From: Distichodus sexfasciatus
Taxonomy: Eukaryota > Chordata > Actinopteri > Characiformes > Distichodontidae
Direction of reading: 5' to 3'
DNA length: 64,000 bases
NCBI GenBank assembly: GCA_032718565.1
Contig: JAVGVS010000008.1
Coordinates: 6,382,327 to 6,446,326, forward strand
A program made the position numbers and the translations under genes. The notes beneath the pieces are model-generated. The model searched no databases, was not told where the DNA came from, and saw only the letters and a program-made list of their open reading frames with translations. Shown here in pieces: positions 35,224 to 45,137 of the stretch (the stretch's first letter is position 1; each line of letters opens with the position of its first letter).

Positions 35224-35509
35224 GTAAGTTTGAGGTTTTTTTCACTAGATGCTGATTATTATGCCACAGCATGTGAGCTTTATCTCAGGGGATTAAATTA
35301 GCTCTCGCCACAGAGATGATGCTATAGAGGTAGAGACTGGATGCATAATAATGTGTTGACATGTATATGTACAGAATATGAACAGAACTATAAACAGCAC
35401 TGAATTCACTAATTGAACTCTCCTATTGCATTGCTGTTTGTCATAATTAAATGGAAAACAATGATGGCATTCCCAAATTGAAAACAATGTGTATGTGTGT
35501 GTATTGTAG

Positions 35510-35593
35510 ATTACTCACTACACTGTAAATGAGAACCACCCAGCTGACATTCCGCTCATGCACACTGAGACTCAAAGGACAGAGCCAATGACG
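35510..35593 (+). CDS. nectin2: Nectin-2-like delta-type exon 3: cytoplasmic tail
   Basis: An 84-base, 28-codon, phase 0-0 exon reading ITHYTVNENHPADIPLMHTE and on to EPMT. It is hydrophilic, with potential Tyr and Thr phosphorylation positions. The acceptor is AG at 35508-35509 after a T/G-rich run, and the donor is gtgaga at 35594. I do not recall a human counterpart for this part, so its role is unknown. As a multiple-of-three cassette it could be skipped without changing the frame. Confidence 0.8.
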
Positions 35594-35709
35594 GTGAGAT
35601 GGATCTTTCTTCTTTCCTTTCCTTCTCTTTCTCTCTACCTCTTACTTCCTAACCCACACAACACATGTACACACATTTGAACTGCAGCCATGTCAGGGGC
35701 TCTTCAGTC

Positions 35710-35885
35710 CAGGGCGGGGGTAGGCAACTCCGGTCCAGGGGGTCGGGAGTCCTAGAGGTTTTCTGTCCTACCTGATCAGTCTCTTCTGGTGGTTATCTAC
35801 CTGACACCAGGTGTGGATGTTCTGAAATCCAGTTGTATGGAAAACCTCCAGGACACTGGATCTCCAGGATCTTGCCTGTCCCTGG
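35710..35885. mobile_element. Decayed hAT-type MITE in a nectin intron
   Basis: Same layout and internal landmarks as 1795-1970: 'ctcttctggtggttatctac' and 'accaggtgtg...tctgaaatc'. The terminal repeats are degenerate. Confidence 0.75.
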
Positions 35886-36353
35886 TCTAGGGAATCCTTC
35901 TGAAAACCAGCAGTTTTGGGACATCTAGTAAAGCTGGATGCACCTGTTAGAGATATTGATGTTGTCAACAGCGGGCGCCATCCTGTGGTCTTTGTGGATC
36001 CCAATGCCTCAATGCCTAAGTGCAGTAATAGGGACGCTGTGCTGTAGAAACCGACTCCTGTGACTCTATAAGCTTATAAAATATTCCTGGGCATCTTTCT
36101 AAAAGAGCAGGAGAGGAACCCAGATGTCCTGCTAAAGTCACCCACCATGACCCTTTTGGATCTTGCTTCCTGATCAATCTGCCAACTCTAATTGGTGAAT
36201 TCTCTCTGGCACTTGTAATTCACTTCAATTGTAATTCAATCAAGTTGCACCAGTTGCTAATTTCCCTTGTTAGTTCTGTTCCAACTAACCCTTAGCAATT
36301 CCTAGTGAAGCCTATAAAATATATTCCTTAATTACTCTCTGTATCTCTGACAG

Positions 36354-36548
36354 GATCTGGATTCTTACCATGGAGATGATGAGGAGGACTTTCCCCAGCC
36401 TCTTAACTACAGTTCCCCCTCTGGCCTGGATGAGAGAGAGTCACTGCCTCCATACTATGACACCCGAGGAGAGGATATGGAAGAAAACCTCATGCTTCCC
36501 ACAGTGTCTAGGGGAGACAGTTTTGTCTCACCAGCTGTTGTTGTGTAG
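36354..36548 (+). CDS. nectin2: Nectin-2-like delta-type last exon: acidic tail and PDZ-type C-terminus
   Basis: This exon has 65 codons including the stop (TAG, 36546-36548) and is entered in phase 0 after the AG at 36352-36353. It begins with an acidic stretch (SYHGDDEEDFPQPL), then LNYSSPSG, which recalls the LSYSSPSD of the human delta tail. YYDTRGEDMEE follows, and the end is RGDSFVSPAVVV. The C-terminus would engage a PDZ domain such as that of afadin. It has Val where nectins usually have Tyr at the last-but-one position, but keeps hydrophobic residues at positions 0 and -2. The frame is intact throughout the four delta-type exons. Confidence 0.88.
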   Translation, partial: DLDSYHGDDEEDFPQPLNYSSPSGLDERESLPPYYDTRGEDMEENLMLPTVSRGDSFVSPAVVV

Positions 36549-37790
36549 GCAGAGATGCCATACTGTTGAGAGAGAGTGGTTTTATGGTAGCTTTAAACTG
36601 TCATTTGAACTCTACAGAGATGTTGAGGACCACTATATCAGTTGCCTAAAAATATAAACCAAAATACGCCATCTATCTTTATATTCTCTGTCTATTTCCG
36701 ATGGCATTACTCCCCTTGCATAAGCCATAGATTTCTTTAAAAAATCAACTTATGTTATGCTTTGTACTTCATATAGTTGCACAAACCACTTCAATAATCA
36801 CAGCAAAAAGTACTCCTAAATACGGGGCATGCAGTTTACTCCTGCTGTCCACATCTACATGTCTGTCTACATTGTACCTGAACTCACTGGTCACTTTATG
36901 AGGCTCACCTCCCTCTTCAGTCCACAGTGCAGGTGAAAAATTACAGACTGTGGCCCATAACAGCACATAATATACATCTGAGCAGCAGCTGTAACTGTGT
37001 TCCAAGTTTTAATAAGATAGATGTTTTCATCGTTAGGAAATAAATATGTATGTAATACATGAAAGATGTAACGTTTTAATGTGAATGCTGAGCAATGTGA
37101 GGGCTGTAGGGTGTTATTACAATGATTCTTTTATTTTCTTTCTTCTTCTTTTTTTTCAATTCTGGAAAAGGTGGTTATCTAAACTCCAAATATAAAAAGC
37201 CATTATAACAAAAGTTAAAGATATTTTTTATTATTTACAGTATAAAGTTATAATCTTCATAGGTAAAGTAAGGTACTTTATGATAGGTTTTAGAGTAAAG
37301 ATGTTTTCTAACCAAAACTGTAAAAACAGGTTGGAAGGGAAAGTGGGCAAAGTGATCCTGTGGGTTCGATGTACTCAGCTCACTTTGTCCAAGCCAAATG
37401 GAAATATTGTTCTGCTTTAATTACAGAATTGTTGTGGCTTTGTTTGAGCATATGAACTTTATTCTTTTTATTACTTTTATACTGTGACAAACTGCTTTTG
37501 ACAGTCTAGACTTTTCTTTTTTTTTAATTATTATTATTATTTTTTTACAAATCTTATGTTGGTTCTGATCCATTACCTTTATAATTATTTACTGATTTTG
37601 TAAAAACTTACTGTGATTTTTTGACAGTATTAACACAATATTCTGGTGGTGGGTTCTCATAATGACTTGAATTATGAAATAATCAAATGGAACATAAATA
37701 ATATGCAACTTGAAAAAGATACTTTGATATTGGAGCATTACCTATACTATTTTACAATTTTATGATGAAATAAACAATTAAACTTTCAAT
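36549..37790 (+). other. 3' UTR of the delta-type transcript
   Basis: AT-rich, without ORF or mobile element. An AATAAA polyadenylation signal lies at 37769-37774, and TG/T-rich sequence follows. The end is inferred from the signal only. Confidence 0.6.
37769..37774 (+). terminator. AATAAA polyadenylation signal, delta-type end
   Basis: Canonical hexamer about 1.2 kb after the stop codon, in the right orientation and the last good candidate before sequence character changes. Confidence 0.55.
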
Positions 37791-39362
37791 TGTTAATGGA
37801 ATTTTGTATTACTCAAAAACGTTTAGAACTAAATGTATAATTTGCTGTACTAATTGCTTGTGTTTCTCCTCAAGTTGTAGCGCACGATCACTTTTCTTGC
37901 AGCTACCAATCAAAATTAAAAGGGCCAAGGCCGGGCCAGTTGCCAGTTTGGATGAATTCCCCCAAATAAATATGATTCAGCTGATTGGCAAAAACTGTCG
38001 GTGGATAAAATGTCTTGATTAATTTAACATTAGATAATTGGCGGGTTCATGCCTTTTTAAAATCCAATCTTTACCTACGGTTCTGGCCATCGATTTAGTA
38101 GCCTAAAAACAGCACCAGTCCAGCCCGCCAAGTACACCAGGAGGAGATTAATAGGCAGTTAAAGAGGCTGGACCTTGACATGAATCACCTAAAGACGAAG
38201 CAAGGTGCACAGAGGGAACAGCAGAGAGAAGGATGGGAACTCGACCAGTGAAAATGAATGAGAAGTTATACCTTTATACTTCAAGTTTGTGTATTTTTGT
38301 ACTCGAAAAACACTAACTGGACAGGGTGGTGTTTGAGAGGAGACAGCCTATTCTATTGACAAACTTCTCCAGAGATTAATGACCGTAGTTTGTATCTAAC
38401 ATCATGCAGGCCAAAGCAGAGGTGATGAAAATGATCCATAGGACCTGGCACCCTGGTAGTGTGTCCTGCCAGTGCCAGCGTGTTTTACTGTTTAATTCAC
38501 TTTTCTTGGAAGACATGTGCTAACCAAAGTATGTCTGCCTGGAGTAACCAGCAGTGAGGGGTCTTTCATCAAAAATGGCGACACTTTTACTTATCCAGTT
38601 CCACCTCCATCGGGTCAAAATAAAAGTACAGACTTAATTAGTCTGACGCAGGGAAGTCGTCCTGTTTAAGTCGCTGCCTGTGAAAATATGCCTCTAGACA
38701 ATATAAGCGTAGTTTGAGGCGTTTAGAACGCAGACATCCCAAGTCTCCCGGAATTTCTGGGAGTCTCCCGCATGTTGATAGCGGCTCCCTGATGCCCGCA
38801 AATTGAAGAAAATATCCCGAGGAGAGAGAGAGAGAGAGAGAGGGTATGTGTGGATCATGCGTGTGTGCCTTCATTTGTCTTCGTGTAAGATCTTCAGGAT
38901 TGTGCTTTTTTAATACTTTTATTCTGATAGATGTCTCGTCGTTGGCGAAGTAGTTAGTGCCTGTGTTGCAGTCATGCCGTCAACAAAATCACTGGTTAAT
39001 CAAAAATACTTTCTCGTCTCTCAGAAACCATCACTGCAAGACCTGCTTTTACAGAGGAGATACTTCGTCGCCTCCTGTTTAACAACTCCATCTCCACAAC
39101 TTCTGCGCAGTTGGTAACACGTTCACACAGCATCTCAAATACTCCATGTGAAACCCACCAACATTTCTCAGCCTTTTCTGTTTGCACTTCACCGATCATT
39201 CTACACTACCTTAATTGTCAGTAATTGTGTTACACTGCATCTGATTTCTTTCTGCACAACCGTGAAGTCTGCACATTTCACTGAGCCTCATTTGGTATTG
39301 CAGAATGTTTGTGAGAATCTTATTCTCACACAAATGAGTGACATATTTAGATTTTGTGTGGC

Positions 39363-39430
<68 letters not shown>

Positions 39431-40139
39431 CTTGTTGTATTGTGTATCTCGTTCTGTTGTTTTGCAAAACTGATACTGCACTGTAACCAGTTCAGATTAT
39501 GAGATACGGGAAATAAATGACCAGTGTTTCTCAGTTAGCTGTTCTAGACAATTAAAACATATCAGGACTGTCCATATGATTACAACGTTATGTGGATTTA
39601 GTATTAAAAATGCACACTATGTCCAGACTGTGTTTATTTCTAGTTCAGGTAAAGTATATTTAATTAACTAAGTAGCTTTAAAAGGTGTCAGTGCTTCATA
39701 CACATCTAGGGTTGGCCATTTTAAGCCAACAATTATTGTGTACCTTTCATAATATTGAAAGATAAAGTATCTAACTAGATATTTTGGAGCGGCATAGATC
39801 TTTCTAGATCATTGCCATTTTTACCTTCAACTCCACTATTTTTCCACTAGGTGGCAGTCAACGACAACGACAAAAACAGTGGCTTTGGCCTAAAGTTGTT
39901 CCGTGCTTCCTAAAATAAACATTTCATAACTCTATTGTACATTTAAATTAACATGCATAAATTATTGTATCCCTCTTTCTATACCCTATGCAGATTGGTC
40001 AGACTAAAGCCTTACCGCAGTGCATTATGTTTGAAATTCTCATTTATTACCAAGAGAGGTGCTATTGAGCAGACAGAACTACATCTAAAGGCCTTGTGCA
40101 GCTGAAGGCGCGGTTTGTCCTTTCATGTTTGCCTCAAAT
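37791..40139. other. Intergenic DNA downstream of the nectin gene
   Basis: No gene recognised. A stretch near 38735-38822 with 'ctcccggaatttctgggagt' looks like a fragment of a dispersed repeat, followed by a GA run (38822-38842). An AAT microsatellite is listed separately. Confidence 0.45.
39364..39430 (+). repeat. AAT trinucleotide microsatellite
   Basis: About 22 uninterrupted AAT (ATA/TAA) units. Confidence 0.95.
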
Positions 40140-40508
40140 TAGGGCTGCTCGATTATGAAAAAAAAACATAATCACGATTAATTTGGTCAATCTTGAAATC
40201 ACGATTATTTAACACTTTACTTTGTGTTACTATTTAAGACTTTATGCTGCTCTCCTCCTTCTGCCATCTTTACCGCTCAGACTGTACACCGCCACCAGAA
40301 CACACATGTGCGTTCAGTCTTCGGAAGGTGCATTAGTGCGCGTGCGTGTGTCATTCGGAACACAAGACAAAATATGAGTATACTTGCAGAGCGTAATGTG
40401 GCAAAATAATTGTAATTATAATAGTTTTTTGTCGATTACATTATTTTTGTGATTGTTTGGAGCTGAAATTGAAATTGAAATTAAAATTTGATTAATTGCA
40501 CAGCCTTA
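40140..40508. mobile_element. hAT-like MITE, 369 bp, with exact target duplication
   Basis: The ends TAGGGCTGCTCGATTAT and, on the complement, TAAGGCTGTGCAATTAAT are flanked by an exact 8-bp duplication, cctcaaat, at 40132-40139 and 40509-40516. No transposase. Confidence 0.92.
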
Positions 40509-40978
40509 CCTCAAATGTAACTGTTAATCATCATAAGTAAAAAAGTATAATAACGTGTTTCAGATCAGTGACAGTGACACAGAACCTTATATGAATTTTA
40601 ACATATGCTCTAAACAAAGCTGATGCCAATCTTGTGCTCAAAATGGGATGGTTGGGTGACATTTCACTACAAAAAATAAAAAAGGTGTCTGCCATCAAAA
40701 CTTGTAAAATTTATAATTACTGCCTGATATAAAAGTTGGAGCTCTTTGACACAACAGTCTGTCAAATACACTGTGTAGCATGATCAGCAAATAGGATTTG
40801 CATTGACTCTTAACTAGTTGGCAAGCCTGCTAGCAGTCTGTTTACAATGACTCGAAAAACCAGTAGAGCCAGGGTATGATTTAATTATAAATGCTGAAGG
40901 AGCAAGTATCACAGAATGAAAGCTAATTAGCATAGGTCTGGAAAAGAAGGCTGGCTTTAATAGCCTTTATATTTATTC

Positions 40979-41003
40979 TTCATCATCATCATCATCATCA
41001 TCA
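40979..41003 (+). repeat. ATC trinucleotide run at a LINE 3' end
   Basis: About eight TCA/ATC units directly at the 3' end of the minus-strand LINE fragment, so probably part of its tail. Confidence 0.8.
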
Positions 41004-41555
41004 TCTTTATTTATAAAGCACTTTAAAACAACCACAGCTGACACAAAGTGCTGTACACTGAAACTAAATAGTCAACTCTCATAAAAAATAAATAAAAGAC
41101 AAATAAGTTAATTAATTACTAGCTAATTTAATTACAAGGGATAGAAACTAAGTCTCACTGAGGCCAAAAGCCAAGGAATAAAAATGGGTTTTAAGACGTA
41201 TTTTAAAAGTTGACAGTGAAGGGGCCTCTCTAACGTGCAAGGGCAAGTTATTCCACAGTTTAGGCGCCACAACAGAAGAAGCCCTGTCCCTTCTGAGCTT
41301 CCTCCTGGATCTTGGTACTTCCAGGAGCAGCTGGTCAGCTGACCTAAGAGACCGACAGGGTGTGTAGGAATGAAGAAGCTCAGAGAGGTAAGGCGGGGCA
41401 AGATTATGAACGCATTTAAAAACAAACATAAGAATTTTAAAATCAACTCTAAAAGACATAGGCAGCCAGTGCAGTGAGGCCAGCACCGGTCTCATCTTTA
41501 TATTGTTAGCCATATCAAGTTGGCAAGGAAGGGAGTCAGGCTGCATTATTTTCAA
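41004..41555 (-). mobile_element. L2-clade LINE fragment: C-terminal part of reverse transcriptase protein and 3' UTR
   Basis: The minus-strand ORF 41148-41555 (135 codons) carries motifs typical of the C-terminal region of fish L2-like LINE proteins: VLASLHWLPMSFRVDFKI, APPYLSELLHSYTP, RSLRSADQLLLEVPRSR and APKLWNNLPLHVREAPSLST. The catalytic reverse transcriptase motifs and endonuclease are absent, so the copy is strongly 5'-truncated and dead. The 3' UTR holds 'ttataaagcactttaaaaca' in + sense and ends at the ATC run. The clade is confident; the family name is not. Confidence 0.9.
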
Positions 41556-41993
41556 CTATGGCCTTTATTGTGGACGCTATCACAGATTATAAAATCACAA
41601 TTACAATATTCATGAACTTATTTTAAGCCCTTCCTGTGTTTATAGAACATGAAGTTCCTAATGCAAATGTGAAAAATGTTTTATAATGGCATGTTCCCAA
41701 CCTCTGAGGGCAGGTGTATAAAGTGCTGGAGTTTGTAGCAATGTGCTGTGTCATCAGACTCTTTGCTGTCCTCTAGCGCTCTGCCGGTTTGCAGCGTGCA
41801 CTCACATGTAAAGCCCACCGGTCTCATCTGCCACGGTCAGGACAGAGGAGACAGTAGGGGGAAGGGGGGTGAAGAGGAGGAGGGCTTTTCACAAAGATGA
41901 AGGCTTAAACATGAGAGAGGTGAACTGGACGCCCCCAAATAATCCCAAATGTTCCCGCAGCAGCCTTAGTCATGGGTAACCCAGGGACAGTCT

Positions 41994-42006
41994 GTTGCCA
42001 GGCAAC
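41994..42006. promoter_or_regulatory. Palindromic X-box-like (RFX) motif
   Basis: GTTGCCAGGCAAC is a perfect inverted repeat with a one-base centre, close to the RFX consensus. It is followed by 'tgacatcacc'. Binding is inferred from the motif alone. Confidence 0.4.
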
Positions 42007-43054
42007 CCATGACATCACCACAGCAACAATTCTCAGCTTCATCTGAAGACAGGGGGAGAGAGAAAAGGAAGGAAAAGAGGGAGAATGTCTGGGTTCATGA
42101 GCATTTGTGTTGAGGAGGGTGTGTGGGTAGAAAACAGGGCAATTTGATCTTTGCTATGCGTGTATGTGTGTGTTTGTGTGTGTGTAGATGGATGCAGTAC
42201 TTTTTGAGAGTAATTTTATATTATTGATCTTGCACGTCTGGGCACAAGCTTAGGAACACATTGTAATCTTGTTTTAAAAACAACCCACGAAACACTTTGG
42301 GAGGAAACACCTTTTGAGGTTCAAGTAAAATAGATAAGTTTTGAGGCTGCTTTTTGTTGTTATTTTGAGGGTAAGAGATGCATTTGAATGCCTTAATGCA
42401 CTTCATGTCCGTTTGCTAAGACAATCATGATCATAATTTCAGAGGGAAGTGTGTGACTGAGAGCCATCTTAAAACTACCCAACACAGACTTCATCCTCCG
42501 TCCCTACATCCGCTGCTAAGCTCTCTATAAATAAACGAGTCTAAAGGTGTAGGAATGGGAGGGGAATGAAAGGATGAGGGAGGAGGTGAATGAGGGTAAA
42601 GGTTTTGAGATTTACCTGCTAGTCAGGGTGTTATCCATATGTGTGTGTGCCGATTTCCGCCCGTCCTCCACCTCCTCCTCCTCCTGAGCTGACTATATTC
42701 CTCTGTTTCATTCTCTGTTCATTTCCTTTTTGTCACTCATCCTCTCTTGGCATGTGCGCTATTGGCATGGCTGGTAGGAAAAACAGGAACAGGAAAGGGT
42801 AGTCTCAAAGATCAACGCAATGAGATTCTGCCAGATAATGATTTTAAACTTCTTCCTTTGAAAATGTGGGGCAATTTTGTCACAAATTAAGACGCTGCCG
42901 TCATTTAGGGAGCAACATGGCCACTGTCAGGGAATATGGGTTGTAGATTAGAGTAAGGGAGGGCACCTAGACTCTTAAGCAATCTGCAATCTGGTAGATA
43001 AGGAATATTGAATAATTACCATATTCATCTCCTCAAGTGCTTTTTTGAGTCTGA

Positions 43055-43290
43055 GGATGCTGGGTGAGACATGAGTCCGATGGAGGAATCAGAGAATGGA
43101 AAGGCAATGAGTCTGCGAGGACATGAGAACTTGTAGGCAGGGTGAACAGCCTGAAGGAGCAGAGCATGGATACTGATGAGTTTTTGAGGCAGGACAGGGA
43201 GGGCAACCAGTCTGAGAGACATTGTTGGACGAAAAATCTAAAAGGGCTATTAAAGCATGCTGGGTAAACAGTCTGACGGAGGGAGATCAG
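43055..43290 (+). repeat. Degenerate minisatellite-like block
   Basis: Five loosely related units around 'gggtaaacagtctgacggag' start near 43061, 43100, 43139, 43199 and 43260. They share 'gggyraacagtctga' with substitutions. Confidence 0.4.
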
Positions 43291-44656
43291 AACGGGTGCT
43301 ATTCTCTCAGAATGGCCCACGGCATCAATTCATAATGTGTAATGCGTTTATATTTTTATAATTACACAAGACTACTCGTGCCCCAGCCCCTCCTTAGTCT
43401 TTTCTTGACATCACAGCAGCTATTACAACTAGAGATGCATTTCTGCCAAAAAAATGCCAGTATGAATGCTCAAGTTTTGTAGAAAAGAGTGTGGGTGGAA
43501 ACAGAATCAGATGCGTGTTCAGTGAGGTGGCTTGAGGTGGCATAAGAGCAAGGCCCAAAAAAGCTTTCCCAAATCCCATGTACTCTTAAAGGGAGAAAAC
43601 AAATGGGTTCCAAATGTGTATCAAAAATGTGTATACAGGCAGGCCACACAGCAAAACACTACACATTTTTTAAAGTTGGAACAAAGTTTCTAGCACAAAA
43701 ACAGTAGGCGGAGCAGTGGTAAGAAAAAGTGAATGGAATAAAAATCGCATGACAATATGTGATTGCTCAACACAGTCACATAAATAACGCGTGGAGCGCC
43801 CTGTGGAGCAGCATCACGTCTCTGCCCTGCTTTTGATGGTAACGCCCAGGTAGCGATAGGGTTTGCCCTAAGCCTTATCCACTGCTGAAATTTAATAGAA
43901 TATCTCAGCCAGCCTAACATTTATGCAATAGCCAACTATTAGCTAATAACAAGCAACCTAATCTAATTTAAAATGTGCAAGTGATATCCATTAGGCTAGT
44001 TCTTTTGTCTGATGACTGAAAGAATTACGTGATATTTAGTCTGCGAGCTAGGACTGAGACTGAGCTTTTCAACATAAAATCTGTATACTTTAACGTGTTA
44101 ATGTTTTTTACGCAAATACTGTAAATCATATGACTAAGTTTAGCCCAGATTTTCATGTGGGACGGCACACACCTTCATGAAACATTATAGACAAGATTTG
44201 AGGGACTGAAAGGTGCAAATAAGGTGATGAAAGTGGAGAAATCCCCCTGTACTTGAACAGCAAAAGTCGTTAAAAAAATCTGTATAGGTATACGGAAGTC
44301 CATAGAGGACACTTTTCTTCTCGTTATCTCACAATGACGAGTTATTTTTCTTGTGATCTCGGCGAAACGACGTTTACTATGTTGAGATGAAAAAACTTGA
44401 TGTATGTATAACGAGAAAAACAATAATGTAGAGGTGTGAGTTGTGTCTTTCCATAAACACTCCTTAACGTATGTCTTTATTCAAGAATATTGAACATATT
44501 GAATGTTGTTGATTGACTTAGATAAAACATTAATTCATTAATTAATTTATGTATTTATTATTTGACCATTTAACATTTTAACTTGAATTTAGTTGCTGTT
44601 ATTAGCTCGAAAAATGCTTAATCTATTCCCAGCACAGTATTCAGATGTGAAAAAAG

Positions 44657-44748
44657 TCAGTCGAGAGAGGAGGTGAAAAGTCTAATAGGAAGTTCGAAGC
44701 TCAGTGGATCAGACAGTTTAAAGAGCTGGCTGAGAGGGACCCACAGAG
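44657..44748 (+). CDS. Candidate exon of unknown protein (weak)
   Basis: The + frame read here is protein-like: KSNRKFEAQWIRQFKELAER, ending DPQ plus two bases. A possible donor is gtgcag at 44749 (phase 2). An in-frame stop at 44648-44650 means the exon would have to begin just after it, and the local acceptor (AG at 44655-44656) lacks a pyrimidine tract, which is a real weakness. The frame joins in phase with the candidate exon at 45066-45137. I do not recognise the protein; the composition suggests an amphipathic helix. This may be chance. Confidence 0.2.
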
Positions 44749-45065
44749 GTGCAGACTGTACCCAACCATACAGTCTGTGTGGATGATTTTACCCCAGTCA
44801 CATGACTTTGACTCCCACTGTGTTGTGTGGGTGCGTGTGTGTGAGACCGACAGAAAGCCAAGGCAGCGATTAGGCAGATTGTTAATGGGGATTAGTGGAC
44901 CAGTATCAAGGCCTTCTGTTAGTTATTCTGTCTTCTTTATTCACACACAATCATCTACTGTAGTCTCCATCTCTCTTGCTTGCTCTGTTTCTCTCTTTCT
45001 ACCGGTCTTTTGCTAGCCCATCTCATCCCTTCGCTTCTGCTTCACCTTTGACCCTTTTGGGTTAG

Positions 45066-45137
45066 GGACACCGCTGGAGAGGAAGAGAGGAAAACGCACC
45101 AGAGGGAGGGGACAGAGGAGGAGACTCAGACAGCATG
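45066..45137 (+). CDS. Candidate exon of unknown protein (weak)
   Basis: A 72-base block between a pyrimidine-rich acceptor (AG at 45064-45065) and a strong gtgagt donor at 45138. Entered in phase 2 from 44748 it reads DTAGEEERKTHQREGTEEET and then QTA. It is highly charged and low in complexity. Alternatively it could be a 5' UTR exon ending in ATG. No downstream exon was identified. The splice signals are better than for its partner, but the evidence is thin. Confidence 0.22.

Larger units (their letters stand above)
41556..44656. other. Intergenic DNA
   Basis: No gene recognised. It contains an RFX-type palindrome (41994-42006), short GT runs (about 42164-42186), a loose degenerate repeat at 43055-43290, and 'cttctcgttatctcac'-type DNA near 44310 of unknown nature. 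Confidence 0.4.

Noticed and set aside
44283..44425. 'cttctcgttatctcac' and 'ataacgagaaaaac' as a possible inverted-repeat element
   Set aside because: The arms match over only a few bases with large loops; could be chance.
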